From: Paraburkholderia acidisoli
GTDB taxonomy: Bacteria; Pseudomonadota; Gammaproteobacteria; Burkholderiales; Burkholderiaceae
Direction of reading: 5' to 3'
DNA length: 64,000 bases
Assembly: GCF_009789675.1 (NCBI RefSeq)
Contig: NZ_CP046916.1
Coordinates: forward strand, 62,001-126,000
A model generated the notes under the pieces. It searched no databases, was not told the DNA's origin, and worked only from the letters and a program-made list of their open reading frames with translations. The translations under genes were made by a program, and so were the position numbers. Position 1 is the stretch's first letter; each line of letters starts with the position of its first letter. Of the stretch, positions 18,326-28,254 are shown one piece after another.

Positions 18326-19462
18326 ATGAACGCCCACACCGCACCGCAATCCGCGCCTTTCGGCGCGCCCGAGAAAACCCATCTGAAGATCGGCTTCGTG
18401 CCGCTCGCCGACGCCGCGCCGCTCGTCGCCGCCAAGCTGCTCGAATTCGGCCACGCGCACGGCCTCACGCTCGAACTCTCGCGCCAGCCTTCGTGGGCCG
18501 CGCTGCGCGACAAGCTGCTCGCGGGCGAACTCGACGCCGCGCATTCGCTCTACGGCCTCGTCTACGGCGTGCAGCTCGGGCTCGGCGGCCCGCAAACGGA
18601 CATGGCCGTGCTGATGGTGCTCAACCGCAACGGTCAGGCGATCGCGCTCTCCAACCGCGTCGCCGACGCGCTCGACGAGCACGGCACGCTGCCGCGCGCG
18701 CTCGCCACCCTCGGCCGCAAGCCAGCGTTCGCGCAAACCTTCCCGACCGGCACGCACGCGATGTGGCTGTACTACTGGCTGGCCGCGCAAGGCGTGCATC
18801 CGCTGCGCGACATCGACAGCGTGGTGATTCCGCCGCCGCAAATGGCCTCCGCGCTCGACGACGAAGGACTCGACGGCCTGTGCGTGGGCGAACCGTGGCC
18901 GCTGCTCGCGCAGGCGCGCGGCGTGGGCCGCACCGTGATCCGCAGCGGCGAAATCTGGCCCGACCATCCCGAGAAAGTGCTCGCGTGCCGGCGCGATTTC
19001 GTCGCGCGCTATCCGAACACGGCGCGCGCGCTCGTGAGCGCGATGCTCGAAGCGTGCCGCTGGCTCGACGGCGCCGGGCATCGCACGGAAATCGCGCAAT
19101 GGCTCGCGCGCCCGGAAATGCTCGATGTCGATGCCGGGCTGATCGCGACCGGTCTTTGCGCCGACGCCATGCATCGACCCGCGGCCATGCGCTTCTTCGA
19201 CGAAGGCCGCGTGAACTATCCGCACGAGGCGGAAGGCGTCTGGTTCCTGACGCAATTCGAACGATGGGGCATGCTCGCGCGCCGCGACGACTATCGCGAC
19301 ATCGCCCGGGCGCTGAACCAGACCGCGCTCTATCGCGAAGCGGCTGAGGCGCTTCACGTCGCGGTGCCGCCAGCCGCCGCGACCGCGCCGTTCGTCGACG
19401 GCCGCGTCTGGAACGGCGAGAACGCCGCCCGCTACGTGGACAGCTTCGACGTGCGCGCCTGA
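18326..19462 (+). CDS. nasS: NasS nitrate/nitrite sensor (NrtA/CmpA-like)
   Basis: A 378-residue protein related to nitrate-binding proteins NrtA/CmpA (LKIGFVPLADAAPLV, FPTGTHAMWLYYWLAAQG, GLCVGEPWPLLAQ, GWGMLARRDDY-like end). It has no signal or Tat peptide and no lipobox, so it should stay in the cytoplasm, as NasS does: it holds NasT without nitrate and releases it on binding nitrate or nitrite. Its position behind nasT and behind an NtrC/sigma-54 promoter fits nitrogen control. The order T-S is the reverse of some species. Confidence 0.9.
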   Translation: MNAHTAPQSAPFGAPEKTHLKIGFVPLADAAPLVAAKLLEFGHAHGLTLELSRQPSWAALRDKLLAGELDAAHSLYGLVYGVQLGLGGPQTDMAVLMVLNRNGQAIALSNRVADALDEHGTLPRALATLGRKPAFAQTFPTGTHAMWLYYWLAAQGVHPLRDIDSVVIPPPQMASALDDEGLDGLCVGEPWPLLAQARGVGRTVIRSGEIWPDHPEKVLACRRDFVARYPNTARALVSAMLEACRWLDGAGHRTEIAQWLARPEMLDVDAGLIATGLCADAMHRPAAMRFFDEGRVNYPHEAEGVWFLTQFERWGMLARRDDYRDIARALNQTALYREAAEALHVAVPPAAATAPFVDGRVWNGENAARYVDSFDVRA

Positions 19463-19631
19463 GCCTCGGCGCGAGCCACGCCAGGGCGGCCCCCAGGCGA
19501 CGCAGGTCGTCCCAGGGCTTCGCATAGCTTGACGATCACCGGCTTCCGGCGTACGTTGCGCGTCGCCGGCGCGCAGCCTCGCTGCGCCTCGTGAGGGCGC
19601 CTGCGGCGCCGGCATTGAGCGTGTGAAGCCT

Positions 19632-20510
19632 ATGCGACGTCTTCCTTCCCTGATTGCGCTGCGTTTCTTCGAAGAAACCGCGCAGCACCTGAGTTTCAAC
19701 CGCGCCGCGGCGTCGCTGTGCGTGACGCAAGGCGCCGTGAGCCGCCAGATCCGTATTCTCGAGGAGTCGCTCGGCGAAAAGCTGTTCGAGCGCGACCATC
19801 GCGGCATCAAGCTCACGGCCGCGGGCGCGCGCCTGCTGCCTTGCGTGAGCGAGGCGTTCGACACGCTGGAGCGCGGCACGCGCGCGCTGTCGTCGGCGAA
19901 AAAAGCCCGCCGGCGGCTCGTGCTCGCGCTGCCGCCCACCTTCGCCACGCAATGGTTTTCGCCGCGTCTGCCGCTGCTGTCCGCCGCGCTGCCCGACGCC
20001 GATCTCTCCGTGCGCACCTCGCCGCACGCCGACGCCGACTGCACGATCCGCTTCGGCCGCGAACCGCTCTCCGGCGCGTATTCCGAACTGATGGCCGTGG
20101 AGCGCCACACGCTCGTGGGTTCGCCGCGGCTCGCGGGCGCGCCGCTCGAAACCATGCTGCACACACTGCCGCATCTGCATGTGCTGCACGACGGCGAGCG
20201 CCTCAATCTGTGGCCCGACTGGCTCGCGAGCGCGGGCATTCCGTTCGACGACGACGAAGCGCGCGAAGGCATCGAGTTCTCCACACTGGAACAGGCGATC
20301 CATGCCGCGCGCAAAGGCGCGGGCCTCGCCATCGTCGATCGCAACATGATCACCGAGGAACTGGCCGAGGGCACGCTCGTGTCCTACTCCGACGTGCAGG
20401 TGGACGGCCCCTACGGCTACTGGCTCGACATCGCCCGCGAGGACGTGCAGCTCGCGCACGTGCAGGCGTTCGCCGACTGGCTGCGCCAGCAGATTCTGGT
20501 CGCCGAATAG
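19632..20510 (+). CDS. LysR-family regulator (GcvA-like)
   Basis: A 292-residue LysR protein; I use the ATG at 19632, though a GTG three codons earlier is possible. The HTH is at about residues 3-62 (LIALRFFEETAQHLSFNRAA, CVTQGAVSRQIRILEE), followed by the effector domain with RRRLVLALPPTFATQWFSPRL, which resembles GcvA/AmpR-type regulators. It faces the MFS gene across a shared terminator. It could regulate the minus-strand catabolic series that ends there, but no operator was identified. Confidence 0.85.
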   Translation: MRRLPSLIALRFFEETAQHLSFNRAAASLCVTQGAVSRQIRILEESLGEKLFERDHRGIKLTAAGARLLPCVSEAFDTLERGTRALSSAKKARRRLVLALPPTFATQWFSPRLPLLSAALPDADLSVRTSPHADADCTIRFGREPLSGAYSELMAVERHTLVGSPRLAGAPLETMLHTLPHLHVLHDGERLNLWPDWLASAGIPFDDDEAREGIEFSTLEQAIHAARKGAGLAIVDRNMITEELAEGTLVSYSDVQVDGPYGYWLDIAREDVQLAHVQAFADWLRQQILVAE

Positions 20511-20527
20511 CGTTCCGTATCCACGCG

Positions 20528-20565
20528 AAAAAGCGCCGCCCGCTTCCGCGGGACGGCGCTTTTTT
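20528..20565. terminator. Bidirectional intrinsic terminator
   Basis: A-run, stem AGCGCCG-CCCGC / GCGGG-CGGCGCT around TTCC, then T-run, so both strands carry a GC stem followed by U residues. It lies between the convergent LysR gene and MFS gene. Confidence 0.9.
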
Positions 20566-20586
20566 ATCGCGGCCGGTCGTTATCGT

Positions 20587-22002
20587 TTAACCGTGGCTCG
20601 CCTGGTTCAGCGTGAGATGCTTCGTTTCCGGCGCCCACAGGATCGACACGATCATGCCGACGATCAGCACGGCCGCGAGCGCCATCATCGTCGCGTGAAA
20701 GCCGAGTTGCGCGATGCCGAGCGGCAGCAGGAACGTGCCGATGGCCGAGCCGAGCCGGCTGCACGCGATCGCCACGCCCACGCCGCAGGCACGCACCGAG
20801 GTCGGGAAACACTCCGGCGGATACACGCCCACGAGATTCGAGAACGCCGACATCGTCACCGTGAACACGGCGAACGCGACGATCATGCCGACGCGCGCCG
20901 AATCGGGCAGCCAGCTCAACATGGCCAGCGAGGCGGCGCAGATCGCGAACGAGCCGATCAGGAACGTGCGGCGCGGCAGACGCACCATCAGCCAGATGCC
21001 GAGCAGCGCGCCGAAGATCAGGAAGCCGTTGAGCAGGAAGTCGGCGCCCGAACCTTCGTTCAGATGCACGGCCTTGAGCACGGAAGGCAGGAACGTGTAG
21101 ATCGCGAAGTACGGAATCACGAGGCACACGAAGAACGTGCAGTTGAACACAGTGCGGCGCAGCATGTCGGGCTTGAAGAGCCGCGCGAAGCCGTCGTTGG
21201 CGTGTTTCGGCGTGTCGGCCGGTTGATCGAGCACGACGTTCGCGCCGAGGTACTTGTGCACGATCGCGTTGGCTTCGGCGTGACGGCCCTTGCTTTGCAG
21301 CCAGCGCGGCGACTCCGGCGTGCCCATGCGCGCGAGCAGCACGAGCAGCGCGGGCACGCCCGCCGAGGCCAGCAGCCAGCGCCACGCGTCCGGCGCGGCA
21401 TCGGCGTAATAGATGCCCAGCACGCTCGCGACCACGTAGCCGATCGTCCAGATCACGCTGAACGAACCGAGCAGCGTGCCGCGATGCTTGCGCGGCGAGA
21501 ATTCGGCGAGGAACGTGTGGCCCACGGCGAAGTCGCCGCCCATGCCGACGCCAATCAGCACGCGCAACGCGCACAGCATGGCGGGCGACGTCACGTAGAA
21601 CTGCGCGAACGCCGCGATCGTGATGATGAAGAAGCTCAACATGAAAATGCGCTGGCGGCCCATGCGGTCCGACAGCCGGCCGAACACGAGGCTGCCGAGA
21701 AACACGCCGATCAGCGCGGCGCTGCCCACCATGCCGGTCCAGAACGTATCGAGCGGCATCTGCTTGTTGAGCGACGCGAGCGCGTAGCCGATGGTGCCGA
21801 GCGCGTAGCCCTCGGTGAAGTGCGCGCCGAAGGTCAGGCCCGCGATCTTGACGTGAAAGCGGTTGACGGGAACGTCGTCGAACGCGACGCCCGCGCCGTG
21901 CCGCGCGTCGCGCGCGAGGTCCGCTTCGGGCGCGCGCGGCGGGGCATCGACGCTCGCGCCCGCTTCGTCGAGCGTCGACGAAAGAATCTGAGGTTGGCTC
22001 AT
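20587..22002 (-). CDS. MFS transporter, end of the catabolic series
   Basis: A 471-residue major facilitator protein with a GGGAG site before the ATG at 22002. After a 50-residue polar N-terminus it has twelve predicted helices with family motifs (GRLSDRMGRQRIF between helices 2 and 3, PESPRWL at the central loop, YPPECFPTSVRACGVGVA late). It resembles sugar/organic-acid proton symporters of the SP/AAHS type. The neighbouring dehydrogenase gene starts 104 bp upstream, so it may import a substrate of the same pathway. The substrate is not evident. Confidence 0.85.
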   Translation of the reverse strand: MSQPQILSSTLDEAGASVDAPPRAPEADLARDARHGAGVAFDDVPVNRFHVKIAGLTFGAHFTEGYALGTIGYALASLNKQMPLDTFWTGMVGSAALIGVFLGSLVFGRLSDRMGRQRIFMLSFFIITIAAFAQFYVTSPAMLCALRVLIGVGMGGDFAVGHTFLAEFSPRKHRGTLLGSFSVIWTIGYVVASVLGIYYADAAPDAWRWLLASAGVPALLVLLARMGTPESPRWLQSKGRHAEANAIVHKYLGANVVLDQPADTPKHANDGFARLFKPDMLRRTVFNCTFFVCLVIPYFAIYTFLPSVLKAVHLNEGSGADFLLNGFLIFGALLGIWLMVRLPRRTFLIGSFAICAASLAMLSWLPDSARVGMIVAFAVFTVTMSAFSNLVGVYPPECFPTSVRACGVGVAIACSRLGSAIGTFLLPLGIAQLGFHATMMALAAVLIVGMIVSILWAPETKHLTLNQASHG

Positions 22003-22106
22003 GCTGTCTCCCTGCTGTGTTCTTGTCGGCCGCATGCGCGAGACGCGCGGGCCGTAACGGAAAGCGCGCCGCCCCGCGCGAAAGCACGGGGCGGCGCGCG
22101 CGACGG

Positions 22107-23546
22107 CTAGCGGTCGAGGCCGGCCATCAGCACGTACTTCAGTTCGACGTATTCGTCGAGGCCGTACTTCGAGCCTTCGCGGCCGAGGCCCGACTGCTTC
22201 ACGCCGCCGAACGGCGCGACTTCGGTCGAGATGATGCCGTCGTTGACGCCCACCATGCCCGACTCCAGCGCTTCCGAGACGCGCCACGCGCGGCCGAGAT
22301 CGCGCGTATAGAAGTAGGCCGACAAACCGTACGGCGTGTCGTTGGCGAGCGCGATCACTTCCTGTTCCGTGGCGAAGCGGAAGCACGCGGCCACCGGGCC
22401 GAAGGTTTCCTCGTCGGCGACCAGCATTTCGCGCTTCGCGTTGCCGAGCACCGTGGGCTCGTAGAACGTGCCGCCGAGCGTATGGCGCTTGCCGCCCGTG
22501 AGCACCTGCGCGCCGTGGCGCTGCGCGTCGGCGACATGCGCTTCGACCTTGGCGAGCGCGGCGTCGTTGATGAGCGGTCCCTGGTCGAAGTCGCCCTTGA
22601 GCGCGTTGCCCACGCGCAGCTCGCGCACGGCCTTCGTGAGCGCCTGCGTGAAGGCGTCGTAAATGCCGTCCTGCACGTAGAAGCGGTTCACGCACACGCA
22701 GGTCTGGCCCGTGTTGCGGAACTTCGAGGCCATGGCGCCTTGCACGGCCGCGTCGAGATCGGCGTCGTCGAACACGATGAACGGCGCGTTGCCGCCGAGT
22801 TCGAGCGAGAGCTTCTTGAGCGTATCCGCTGACTGGCGCGCGAGCAGTTTGCCCACGCGCGTCGAGCCCGTGAACGAGAGCTTGCGCACGACCGGCGACT
22901 CGGTGAGCGTGTTGCCGATCGCGACCGCGTCGCCCGACACCACGTTGAACACGCCCGCGGGCACGCCGGCCTGTTCCGCCAGCACCGCCAGCGCGAACGC
23001 GGACAGCGGCGTTTCCTCGGACGGCTTGAGCACCATCGTGCAACCCGCCGCCAGCGCCGGGCCCGCCTTACGCGTGATCATCGCGAGCGGGAAATTCCAC
23101 GGCGTGATCGCGGCCACGACGCCCACCGGCTCGCGCGTCACGACGATGCGCGAGTTGGGCTTCGGGCTGGGAATCACGTCGCCGTAGCTGCGCTTGGCTT
23201 CTTCGGCGAACCACTCGAGGAAGCTCGCCGCATAGGCCACTTCGCCGCGCGCTTCGGCAAGCGGCTTGCCTTGTTCGCGCGAGAGCAGTTCGCCGAGCGC
23301 GTCGCGATGCTCGAGCATCAGCTCGCCCCAACGCTTCACGCGCACGCTGCGCTCTTTCGCCGTGAGCGCGCGCCAGGCCGGAAACGCGCGTTCGGCGGCG
23401 GCGATGGCTTCGCGCGTTTCTTCCGCGCCGCCCTTCGCGACTTGCGCGATCACGTCGCCCGTCGCCGGATTGCGAACCGCGTAGGTCTGCGCGCCCGTGC
23501 GCCAGGCGCCGTCGATGTAATGTCCGGTACGCAGGAAATCGCTCAT
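22107..23546 (-). CDS. NAD(P)-dependent aldehyde dehydrogenase, GabD-like
   Basis: A 479-residue aldehyde dehydrogenase close to succinate-semialdehyde dehydrogenase. Key sites: cofactor loop ITPWNFPLAM (about 147-156), FTGSTRVGK, Glu249 in LELGGNAPF and catalytic Cys283 in NTGQTCVCVNRF. The end has FGGVKQSGLGREGSKYGLDEY typical of GabD. The ATG at 23546 overlaps the stop of the aldo/keto reductase by 4 bp (ATGA), so the two are translationally coupled. In this context it may oxidise an aldehyde made in the pathway rather than succinate semialdehyde itself. Confidence 0.9.
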   Translation of the reverse strand: MSDFLRTGHYIDGAWRTGAQTYAVRNPATGDVIAQVAKGGAEETREAIAAAERAFPAWRALTAKERSVRVKRWGELMLEHRDALGELLSREQGKPLAEARGEVAYAASFLEWFAEEAKRSYGDVIPSPKPNSRIVVTREPVGVVAAITPWNFPLAMITRKAGPALAAGCTMVLKPSEETPLSAFALAVLAEQAGVPAGVFNVVSGDAVAIGNTLTESPVVRKLSFTGSTRVGKLLARQSADTLKKLSLELGGNAPFIVFDDADLDAAVQGAMASKFRNTGQTCVCVNRFYVQDGIYDAFTQALTKAVRELRVGNALKGDFDQGPLINDAALAKVEAHVADAQRHGAQVLTGGKRHTLGGTFYEPTVLGNAKREMLVADEETFGPVAACFRFATEQEVIALANDTPYGLSAYFYTRDLGRAWRVSEALESGMVGVNDGIISTEVAPFGGVKQSGLGREGSKYGLDEYVELKYVLMAGLDR

Positions 23547-24577
23547 GCCGCCTCCATGCCGACTTCGGCCAGCGTTTGCGCCGGACGCGGCTCGCGCGGC
23601 ACGCGGCGGCCCGCCGTGTAGTCGTTGATGAGATCGCACGGCGTGTAGTTGCGGTCGATCTCGAAGCGCTCGTCGTCGGTGAGCTTCGTTTCGAGCGCCG
23701 CGAGCGCGCTGTCGAATTGCGCCGGGGTATCCGCGCCCACCAGCATGCTCGACACGCCCGCGCGGTCCAGCACCCACGCCTGCGCGATCTGCGCGGGCGT
23801 CACGCCGCGCGCACGCGCCACGCGCGCCACCGAAGCGGCGATCTCGCGCGAAGCCGTGTCGCCATACATTTGCGCGGTGAAGAAGTCGGTCTGGTTACGC
23901 GTCGAGTTGGGATCGCTCGAGAGCAGGCCGCGCGCGAGCGGGCTGAACACCGAAACGCCCACGCCCTGATCCACGCAATACGGCACCATCTCGCGCTCTT
24001 CCTCGCGGTAGGCGGCGTTCAGTTGCAGCTGCATGTTGATCGGCTTGTGCCAGCCGTTCTTCTCGCAGGCCTGCATGATCTTCGCGAACTGCCACGTGTA
24101 CATGGTCGACACGCCGATGTAGCGCGCCTTGCCCGCGCGCACGATGTCGTCGAGCGCGCCCATGGTTTCTTCCACCGGCGTGTTCACGTCGAAGTAATGG
24201 AGCATGAAGATGTCGACGTATTCCATGCCGAGGCGCTTGAGCGAGCCGTCGATGCCGTCCATCACGTGCTTGCGCGAATGGCCGCCCGCGTTCTGGTACG
24301 CGCCCATGTCGTAGCCGACCTTGGTCGTGACGACGAGCTCTTCGCGGCGCGCGAGGCGCTTGAGGATGCGGCCGACGACTTCTTCGCCCACGCCGGTCGA
24401 GTAGAAGTCGGCGAGGTCGATGAAGTTCACGCCCGCTTCGAGCGCGTGGCGCACGATCGGCTCGCTTTGCGCTTCGTCGAAAATCCAGGGCTTCCAGTCG
24501 GGCGTGCCCATGTTCATCGTGCCGAGGCACAGACGCGAAACTTTCAGGCCCGATTGGCCGAGACGCACGTATTCCAT
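23543..24577 (-). CDS. Aldo/keto reductase
   Basis: A 344-residue TIM-barrel NADPH-dependent reductase. ATG at 24577 follows AAGGAG. The tetrad is visible: Asp and Tyr in DLADFYSTG, Lys in VVTTKVGYD and His in MLHYFD. Start LGQSGLKVSRLCLGTMNMG and GVSVFSPLARGLL are usual for the AKR family that includes YajO/Tas-like enzymes. It lies 13 bp after the Fae-family gene and overlaps the aldehyde dehydrogenase gene. Its substrate is unknown; the pairing suggests interconversion of an aldehyde or ketone intermediate. Confidence 0.9.
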   Translation of the reverse strand: MEYVRLGQSGLKVSRLCLGTMNMGTPDWKPWIFDEAQSEPIVRHALEAGVNFIDLADFYSTGVGEEVVGRILKRLARREELVVTTKVGYDMGAYQNAGGHSRKHVMDGIDGSLKRLGMEYVDIFMLHYFDVNTPVEETMGALDDIVRAGKARYIGVSTMYTWQFAKIMQACEKNGWHKPINMQLQLNAAYREEEREMVPYCVDQGVGVSVFSPLARGLLSSDPNSTRNQTDFFTAQMYGDTASREIAASVARVARARGVTPAQIAQAWVLDRAGVSSMLVGADTPAQFDSALAALETKLTDDERFEIDRNYTPCDLINDYTAGRRVPREPRPAQTLAEVGMEAA

Positions 24578-24590
24578 TTTTAGCGTCTCC

Positions 24591-25100
24591 TTACTTCTTC
24601 GGCGTGTAGAACGGGTTCGAGACTTCGCGCGCGGCGGCGAACACATCCGCCTTGCGCGGCAGGCCTTCCATTGCGGCGATGATCGCGTTCTTGCAGGCGC
24701 GGTAGTTGTTCTCGAACACGGCGTCGAGGTCGTCGGTTTTCGGATTGACCCAGTTCGCGGAGACGACGACCCAGTCGTTCTCGGCTTCGGGCGGCAGCGT
24801 GCCGTTTTCGAGCGATTCGGCGACGGCCCTGGCGATGCCGGCCTGCGAGGCGCCCCACGTGGCGTTGCCGTGGAAGTCGCCGTCGATCTGCGCCTTGTTG
24901 ACGTAGAGCGTGAGCGGCTTGGTCGGCACGCCCGGCTGGGCGATCACGACGAACGGCGCATGTCCGGCCGAAGGCGTGGCGAGCGCGGTGGCGAACGCTT
25001 GACCGGCCGGGCCGTTACGCGGGCCGACCAGCACGTTGATGTGGGCGAGATTCACGCCCGGGCCTTCGAATCCTTCGCCGATGAAAAGCTGCTTGTCCAT
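24591..25100 (-). CDS. Formaldehyde-activating enzyme (Fae) family protein
   Basis: A 169-residue protein with AGGAG before its ATG at 25100. It matches the Fae family: GEGFEGPGVNLAHINVLVGP with the conserved His20, GPAGQAFATAL, FVVIAQPGVPTKPLTLYVNK, ASQAGIARAV and the ending VFENNYRACKNAI. Fae joins formaldehyde to tetrahydromethanopterin; some homologues have other roles. No other methanopterin gene is in the window. It sits between a ring-cleavage/uptake block and two aldehyde-handling enzymes, consistent with use or detoxification of formaldehyde from methoxy-aromatics, which is inference. A variant substrate is equally possible. Confidence 0.8.
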   Translation of the reverse strand: MDKQLFIGEGFEGPGVNLAHINVLVGPRNGPAGQAFATALATPSAGHAPFVVIAQPGVPTKPLTLYVNKAQIDGDFHGNATWGASQAGIARAVAESLENGTLPPEAENDWVVVSANWVNPKTDDLDAVFENNYRACKNAIIAAMEGLPRKADVFAAAREVSNPFYTPKK

Positions 25101-25319
25101 CCGTTTCGCTCCTGTCCACTTTCTTTTGGGGAAAAATCGTGGACGGATTGTGCCTGGGCGCTGAACGGCGGATGAATCGATGATTTCTCGGCGGGGACGG
25201 AGGTTAACTCATATCCGGGTTTGTGCTGATGAGGTGCGCCCGCGCGCCGGATCCGGACGGGGTCGGCCGGCTCGAACCGGCGGCGGGCGACGGTGCCTGA
25301 CGGGTCGCGCTCAGGGCTT

Positions 25320-25342
25320 GCGGCCAGTTCGGGACTGGCCGC
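25320..25342. terminator. Perfect 9-bp hairpin after the ABM gene
   Basis: Arms GCGGCCAGT and ACTGGCCGC (25320-25328, 25334-25342) enclose TCGGG, seven bases past the ABM stop on the minus strand. No T-run follows, so termination may be partial. The 248-bp gap to the Fae gene holds no further gene. Confidence 0.45.
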
Positions 25343-25348
25343 GGCGGC

Positions 25349-25642
25349 TTACTTCACCACGACTTCGGTGTGCCCGACGACCGGCGGCTTCTCGAAGAAC
25401 GGCCCGACCAGCGCGCGCCATTCCTGGAAGTCGGCCGACTCGCGGAAGTGGACCATGTGGTCTTCCACGGTGTCCCACTGCACGACGAGCACGTACTGGT
25501 TCGGCTCCTCCACGCTGCGTTGCAGCTCCACGGCGCGGCAGCCGCGCGCGCGGTGGAAGAGCGGCAGCGCACGGGTGACGTTCGCTTCGAAGTCGGCGTT
25601 CTTGCCCGCGCTCACGGTGATGTGCGCCATTTCGTAGACCAT
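25349..25642 (-). CDS. Antibiotic biosynthesis monooxygenase (ABM) fold protein
   Basis: A 97-residue dimeric alpha/beta-barrel type protein (MVYEMAHITVSAGKNADFE, RGCRAVELQRSVEEPNQYVL, QWDTVEDHMVHFRES, ending FEKPPVVGHTEVVV). AAAGGA precedes its ATG at 25642. ABM-fold proteins include small cofactor-free monooxygenases and many of unknown role, some in aromatic catabolism clusters. It follows the FAD oxidoreductase by 85 bp on the same strand. Confidence 0.8.
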   Translation of the reverse strand: MVYEMAHITVSAGKNADFEANVTRALPLFHRARGCRAVELQRSVEEPNQYVLVVQWDTVEDHMVHFRESADFQEWRALVGPFFEKPPVVGHTEVVVK

Positions 25643-25727
25643 CTGCGTTCCTTTCGATGTGTTGCTGCGTTGTGTATCGGATTATTCCGCTTGATCCGAC
25701 TGCTGGGGTGTATCGGATGTATCGGGT

Positions 25728-26846
25728 TCAGGCTTGCTGGAGCCGCTCGACGACTTCGTCGGCGATGGCGAGCGAGGCGGTCAGCCCCGGCGATTCGATG
25801 CCGTACAGGTTCACAAGCCCGGTCACGCCATGCTCGCCGGCGTCCTGGATCATGAAGTCGCCGTCCTTTGCCGGGATCGCCAGCTTGGGGCGGATGCCAG
25901 CATAACCCGGCTGGAGCGCGTCGTCAGGCAGCGCGGGCCAGTAGGCGCGGATCGCGGCGTAGAAACTCGCGGCGCGGCGCGGGTCGACGGTGTAATCGAT
26001 CGTGTCGATCCATTCGACGTCGGGCCCGAAACGCGCCTGGCCGCCGAGGTCGAGCGTGAGATGCACGCCCAGCCCGCCCGGCTCCGGCACGGGATACACG
26101 AGCCGCGAGAACGGCGCCGCGCCCGCGAGCGAATAGTAGTTGCCCTTCGCGTAACGCCACGGCGCAATGGCTTCGGGACGCATGCCGCGGATCGTGTGCG
26201 CGACCTGCTGCGCGTACAGGCCCGCGCTGTTCACGACGCGTTTCGCGAGCAGCGGCATGGGCTCCGTGCCGCCGATGTCGAGCTGGATCGGCTGATCGAC
26301 CCGGCTGGCGTTCACGCTCCCGCCGACAACCGGCGAGCAGAACGCGAGCATGCCGCCCGCCGCCTCGAAGTCGCCTTGCAGCGCGAGCATGAGGCCGTGA
26401 CTGTCGAGAATGCCCGTGGACGGCGATTCGAGCGCCGCCACGCAGTGCAGCGCGGGTTCTTTGGCGAGCGCCTCCTCGCGCGTGAGCCACACGAGATCGT
26501 CGACACCGTTGGCGGCGGCCGCCGCGCGAATCGCGCGCAGCTTGTCGAGTTGCGACTCGCTGGTCGCGACGATGAGCTTGCCGCATCGGCGATAGGCCAC
26601 GCCTTTTTCCTCGCAATACGCGTAGAGCTTGCGTTTGCCTTCCACGCACAGGCGCGCCTTGAGCGAACCCTGCGCATAGTAGATGCCGGCGTGGATCACC
26701 TCGCTGTTGCGCGAGCTGGTGCCCGTGCCGATGGCGTTCTCCGCCTCGACGAGAACCGTCTCCCAGCCTTGTTGCGCGCACGCGCGCGCCACCGCGAGCC
26801 CGACCACGCCCGCGCCGATCACGACGCAATCGATCGTGTCCGTCAT
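25728..26846 (-). CDS. FAD-dependent oxidoreductase, LhgO/DAO-like
   Basis: A 372-residue flavoprotein. The ATG at 26846 has AGGAACC upstream and is followed at once by the FAD-binding motif [18 protein letters not shown]. Further features are [19 protein letters not shown] (typical of L-2-hydroxyglutarate oxidase LhgO), [12 protein letters not shown] and the late YAGIRPKL and [17 protein letters not shown]. Such enzymes oxidise 2-hydroxy acids or amines. In a ring-cleavage cluster a 2-hydroxy-acid substrate is plausible. It is read from its own promoter region after the porin terminator. Confidence 0.88.
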   Translation of the reverse strand: MTDTIDCVVIGAGVVGLAVARACAQQGWETVLVEAENAIGTGTSSRNSEVIHAGIYYAQGSLKARLCVEGKRKLYAYCEEKGVAYRRCGKLIVATSESQLDKLRAIRAAAAANGVDDLVWLTREEALAKEPALHCVAALESPSTGILDSHGLMLALQGDFEAAGGMLAFCSPVVGGSVNASRVDQPIQLDIGGTEPMPLLAKRVVNSAGLYAQQVAHTIRGMRPEAIAPWRYAKGNYYSLAGAAPFSRLVYPVPEPGGLGVHLTLDLGGQARFGPDVEWIDTIDYTVDPRRAASFYAAIRAYWPALPDDALQPGYAGIRPKLAIPAKDGDFMIQDAGEHGVTGLVNLYGIESPGLTASLAIADEVVERLQQA

Positions 26847-26927
26847 GTTGGTTCCTGTTGGGGGAATGGGGGTATTGTGCCGGGTTTGTGAGACGTCTTT
26901 CGCGCAAAAGCGCAAATCGTCGATCCA

Positions 26928-26958
26928 TAAAAAAAACGCCGCCCCGAAGGACGGCGTC
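26928..26958 (-). terminator. Intrinsic terminator of the porin gene
   Basis: On the minus strand the stem GACGCCGTCC / GGGCGGCGT closes over a TTCG loop and runs into eight T residues, 31 bp after the porin stop. Confidence 0.9.
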
Positions 26959-26988
26959 TCCACCTGCTCAAAGTGCATCGATCGTCGC

Positions 26989-28104
26989 TCAGAACCGCGT
27001 ATGCAGCCCCACCCGCGCCACGGCCTGGGTTTGCCCGCTCGACGCGCCATCGGAAGAATTCATCCCGTTGATCTGCGCGAGGCCGCCCGAACTGGCACGC
27101 TGATACACCGCGAGCGCGTACACGCTGGTGCGCTTCGAGAGCGCGTAATCGACAATCGCCGCCACTTGATGCGCGTGGTTGTTGTCGACCACGTCGTTGC
27201 CCTTCATGTACATGTACGACGCACCCGCGCTCAACGCCGGCGTGAAGTTGTAGTGCGCGCCCACTGATCCTTCGTACACCGAACCGCCGTTGTACGAGTT
27301 ATGCACCGTTGTGAACAGCGCATTCGTGAGCCAGCCGCCGAAGCGATAATGCGCGCCAATGCCCCAGTTGCGCACGCTCACGTCGCCCTCGCCCGTCACC
27401 ACGGTCTTGAGGTTCGTGTATGCCGCGTTCACGCCGAAGTTCTGCATCGCGTAGTTGAGCGCGAAACTCGTGCCGTTGCCCGTGCCGATCGAACCGGCCA
27501 CGCCGCCGAACTCGTACATCGCGCCCGCGCTGAAGCCGTTGAAGGTCGGCGTGACGTACTTCACAGAGTTGTTGACGGTTTCTCCGGCCATGCGGTCCCA
27601 GTCGAACGCGCCCGTCGGGTTGCCCGGCAGCGCGAGCTTCTGGAACGGACCCGCGCGGAAATCGTAGAAGTGACCCGACGCCTCCGCGGGATCGTCGCCG
27701 CCAAAGTACAGCGAGTCCGTCATGAAGTCGTACTGATTGCCGAGCGAAAGCTTGCCAAAGCGGTCGTTGCTCAGGCCGACGATCGAGGTACGGCTGAACA
27801 GGCTCTTGCCGTTCATGAAGCTGCCGTTGTCGATCTGAAACTGGTTGACGAGCTGGAAGAAGGCCTTGGTGCCGCCGCCCAGATCCTCGGTGCCGGTCAT
27901 GCCCCAGAGGTTCGGGCCGTTCACGCCATCGTCCATCTTGAGGTTATGTTTGCCGCCCTGGTTGCTCACGTACGTGATGCCGGTGTCCATCATGCCGTAG
28001 AGCGTGATGCTGCTTTGCGCGAACGCGCTCGACGCGCCGAGCAGCGTGCTCATCGCACCGGCCACCGCCAGCGTCATCGTTTTGTAGTGCTGATGATTTT
28101 TCAT
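26989..28104 (-). CDS. Gram-negative outer-membrane porin
   Basis: A 371-residue trimeric-porin protein of the Burkholderiales type. A signal peptide ([16 protein letters not shown], cleavage after SAFA, about residue 29) is followed by [20 protein letters not shown], alternating beta strands, and a C-terminal phenylalanine (RVGLHTRF) needed for outer-membrane insertion. AGGAG is upstream of its ATG at 28104. It is placed between the PcaK-type transporter and the flavoprotein genes, so it may supply aromatic acids to the pathway. Selectivity cannot be read from sequence. Confidence 0.92.
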   Translation of the reverse strand: MKNHQHYKTMTLAVAGAMSTLLGASSAFAQSSITLYGMMDTGITYVSNQGGKHNLKMDDGVNGPNLWGMTGTEDLGGGTKAFFQLVNQFQIDNGSFMNGKSLFSRTSIVGLSNDRFGKLSLGNQYDFMTDSLYFGGDDPAEASGHFYDFRAGPFQKLALPGNPTGAFDWDRMAGETVNNSVKYVTPTFNGFSAGAMYEFGGVAGSIGTGNGTSFALNYAMQNFGVNAAYTNLKTVVTGEGDVSVRNWGIGAHYRFGGWLTNALFTTVHNSYNGGSVYEGSVGAHYNFTPALSAGASYMYMKGNDVVDNNHAHQVAAIVDYALSKRTSVYALAVYQRASSGGLAQINGMNSSDGASSGQTQAVARVGLHTRF

Positions 28105-28254
28105 TCTCCAAGTCTCCTGTACGGGTCAAACCTGTTATTCGTTCGATGATGATCCGGTCCGCTGCGCCGGGCATGGGCGGACCGTCACGCCGCGAAGGGC
28201 GGGCATGGCGCCCGCGCATTCGCTAATCGTGGGGATACGTCGTAGGGGTAAGAA

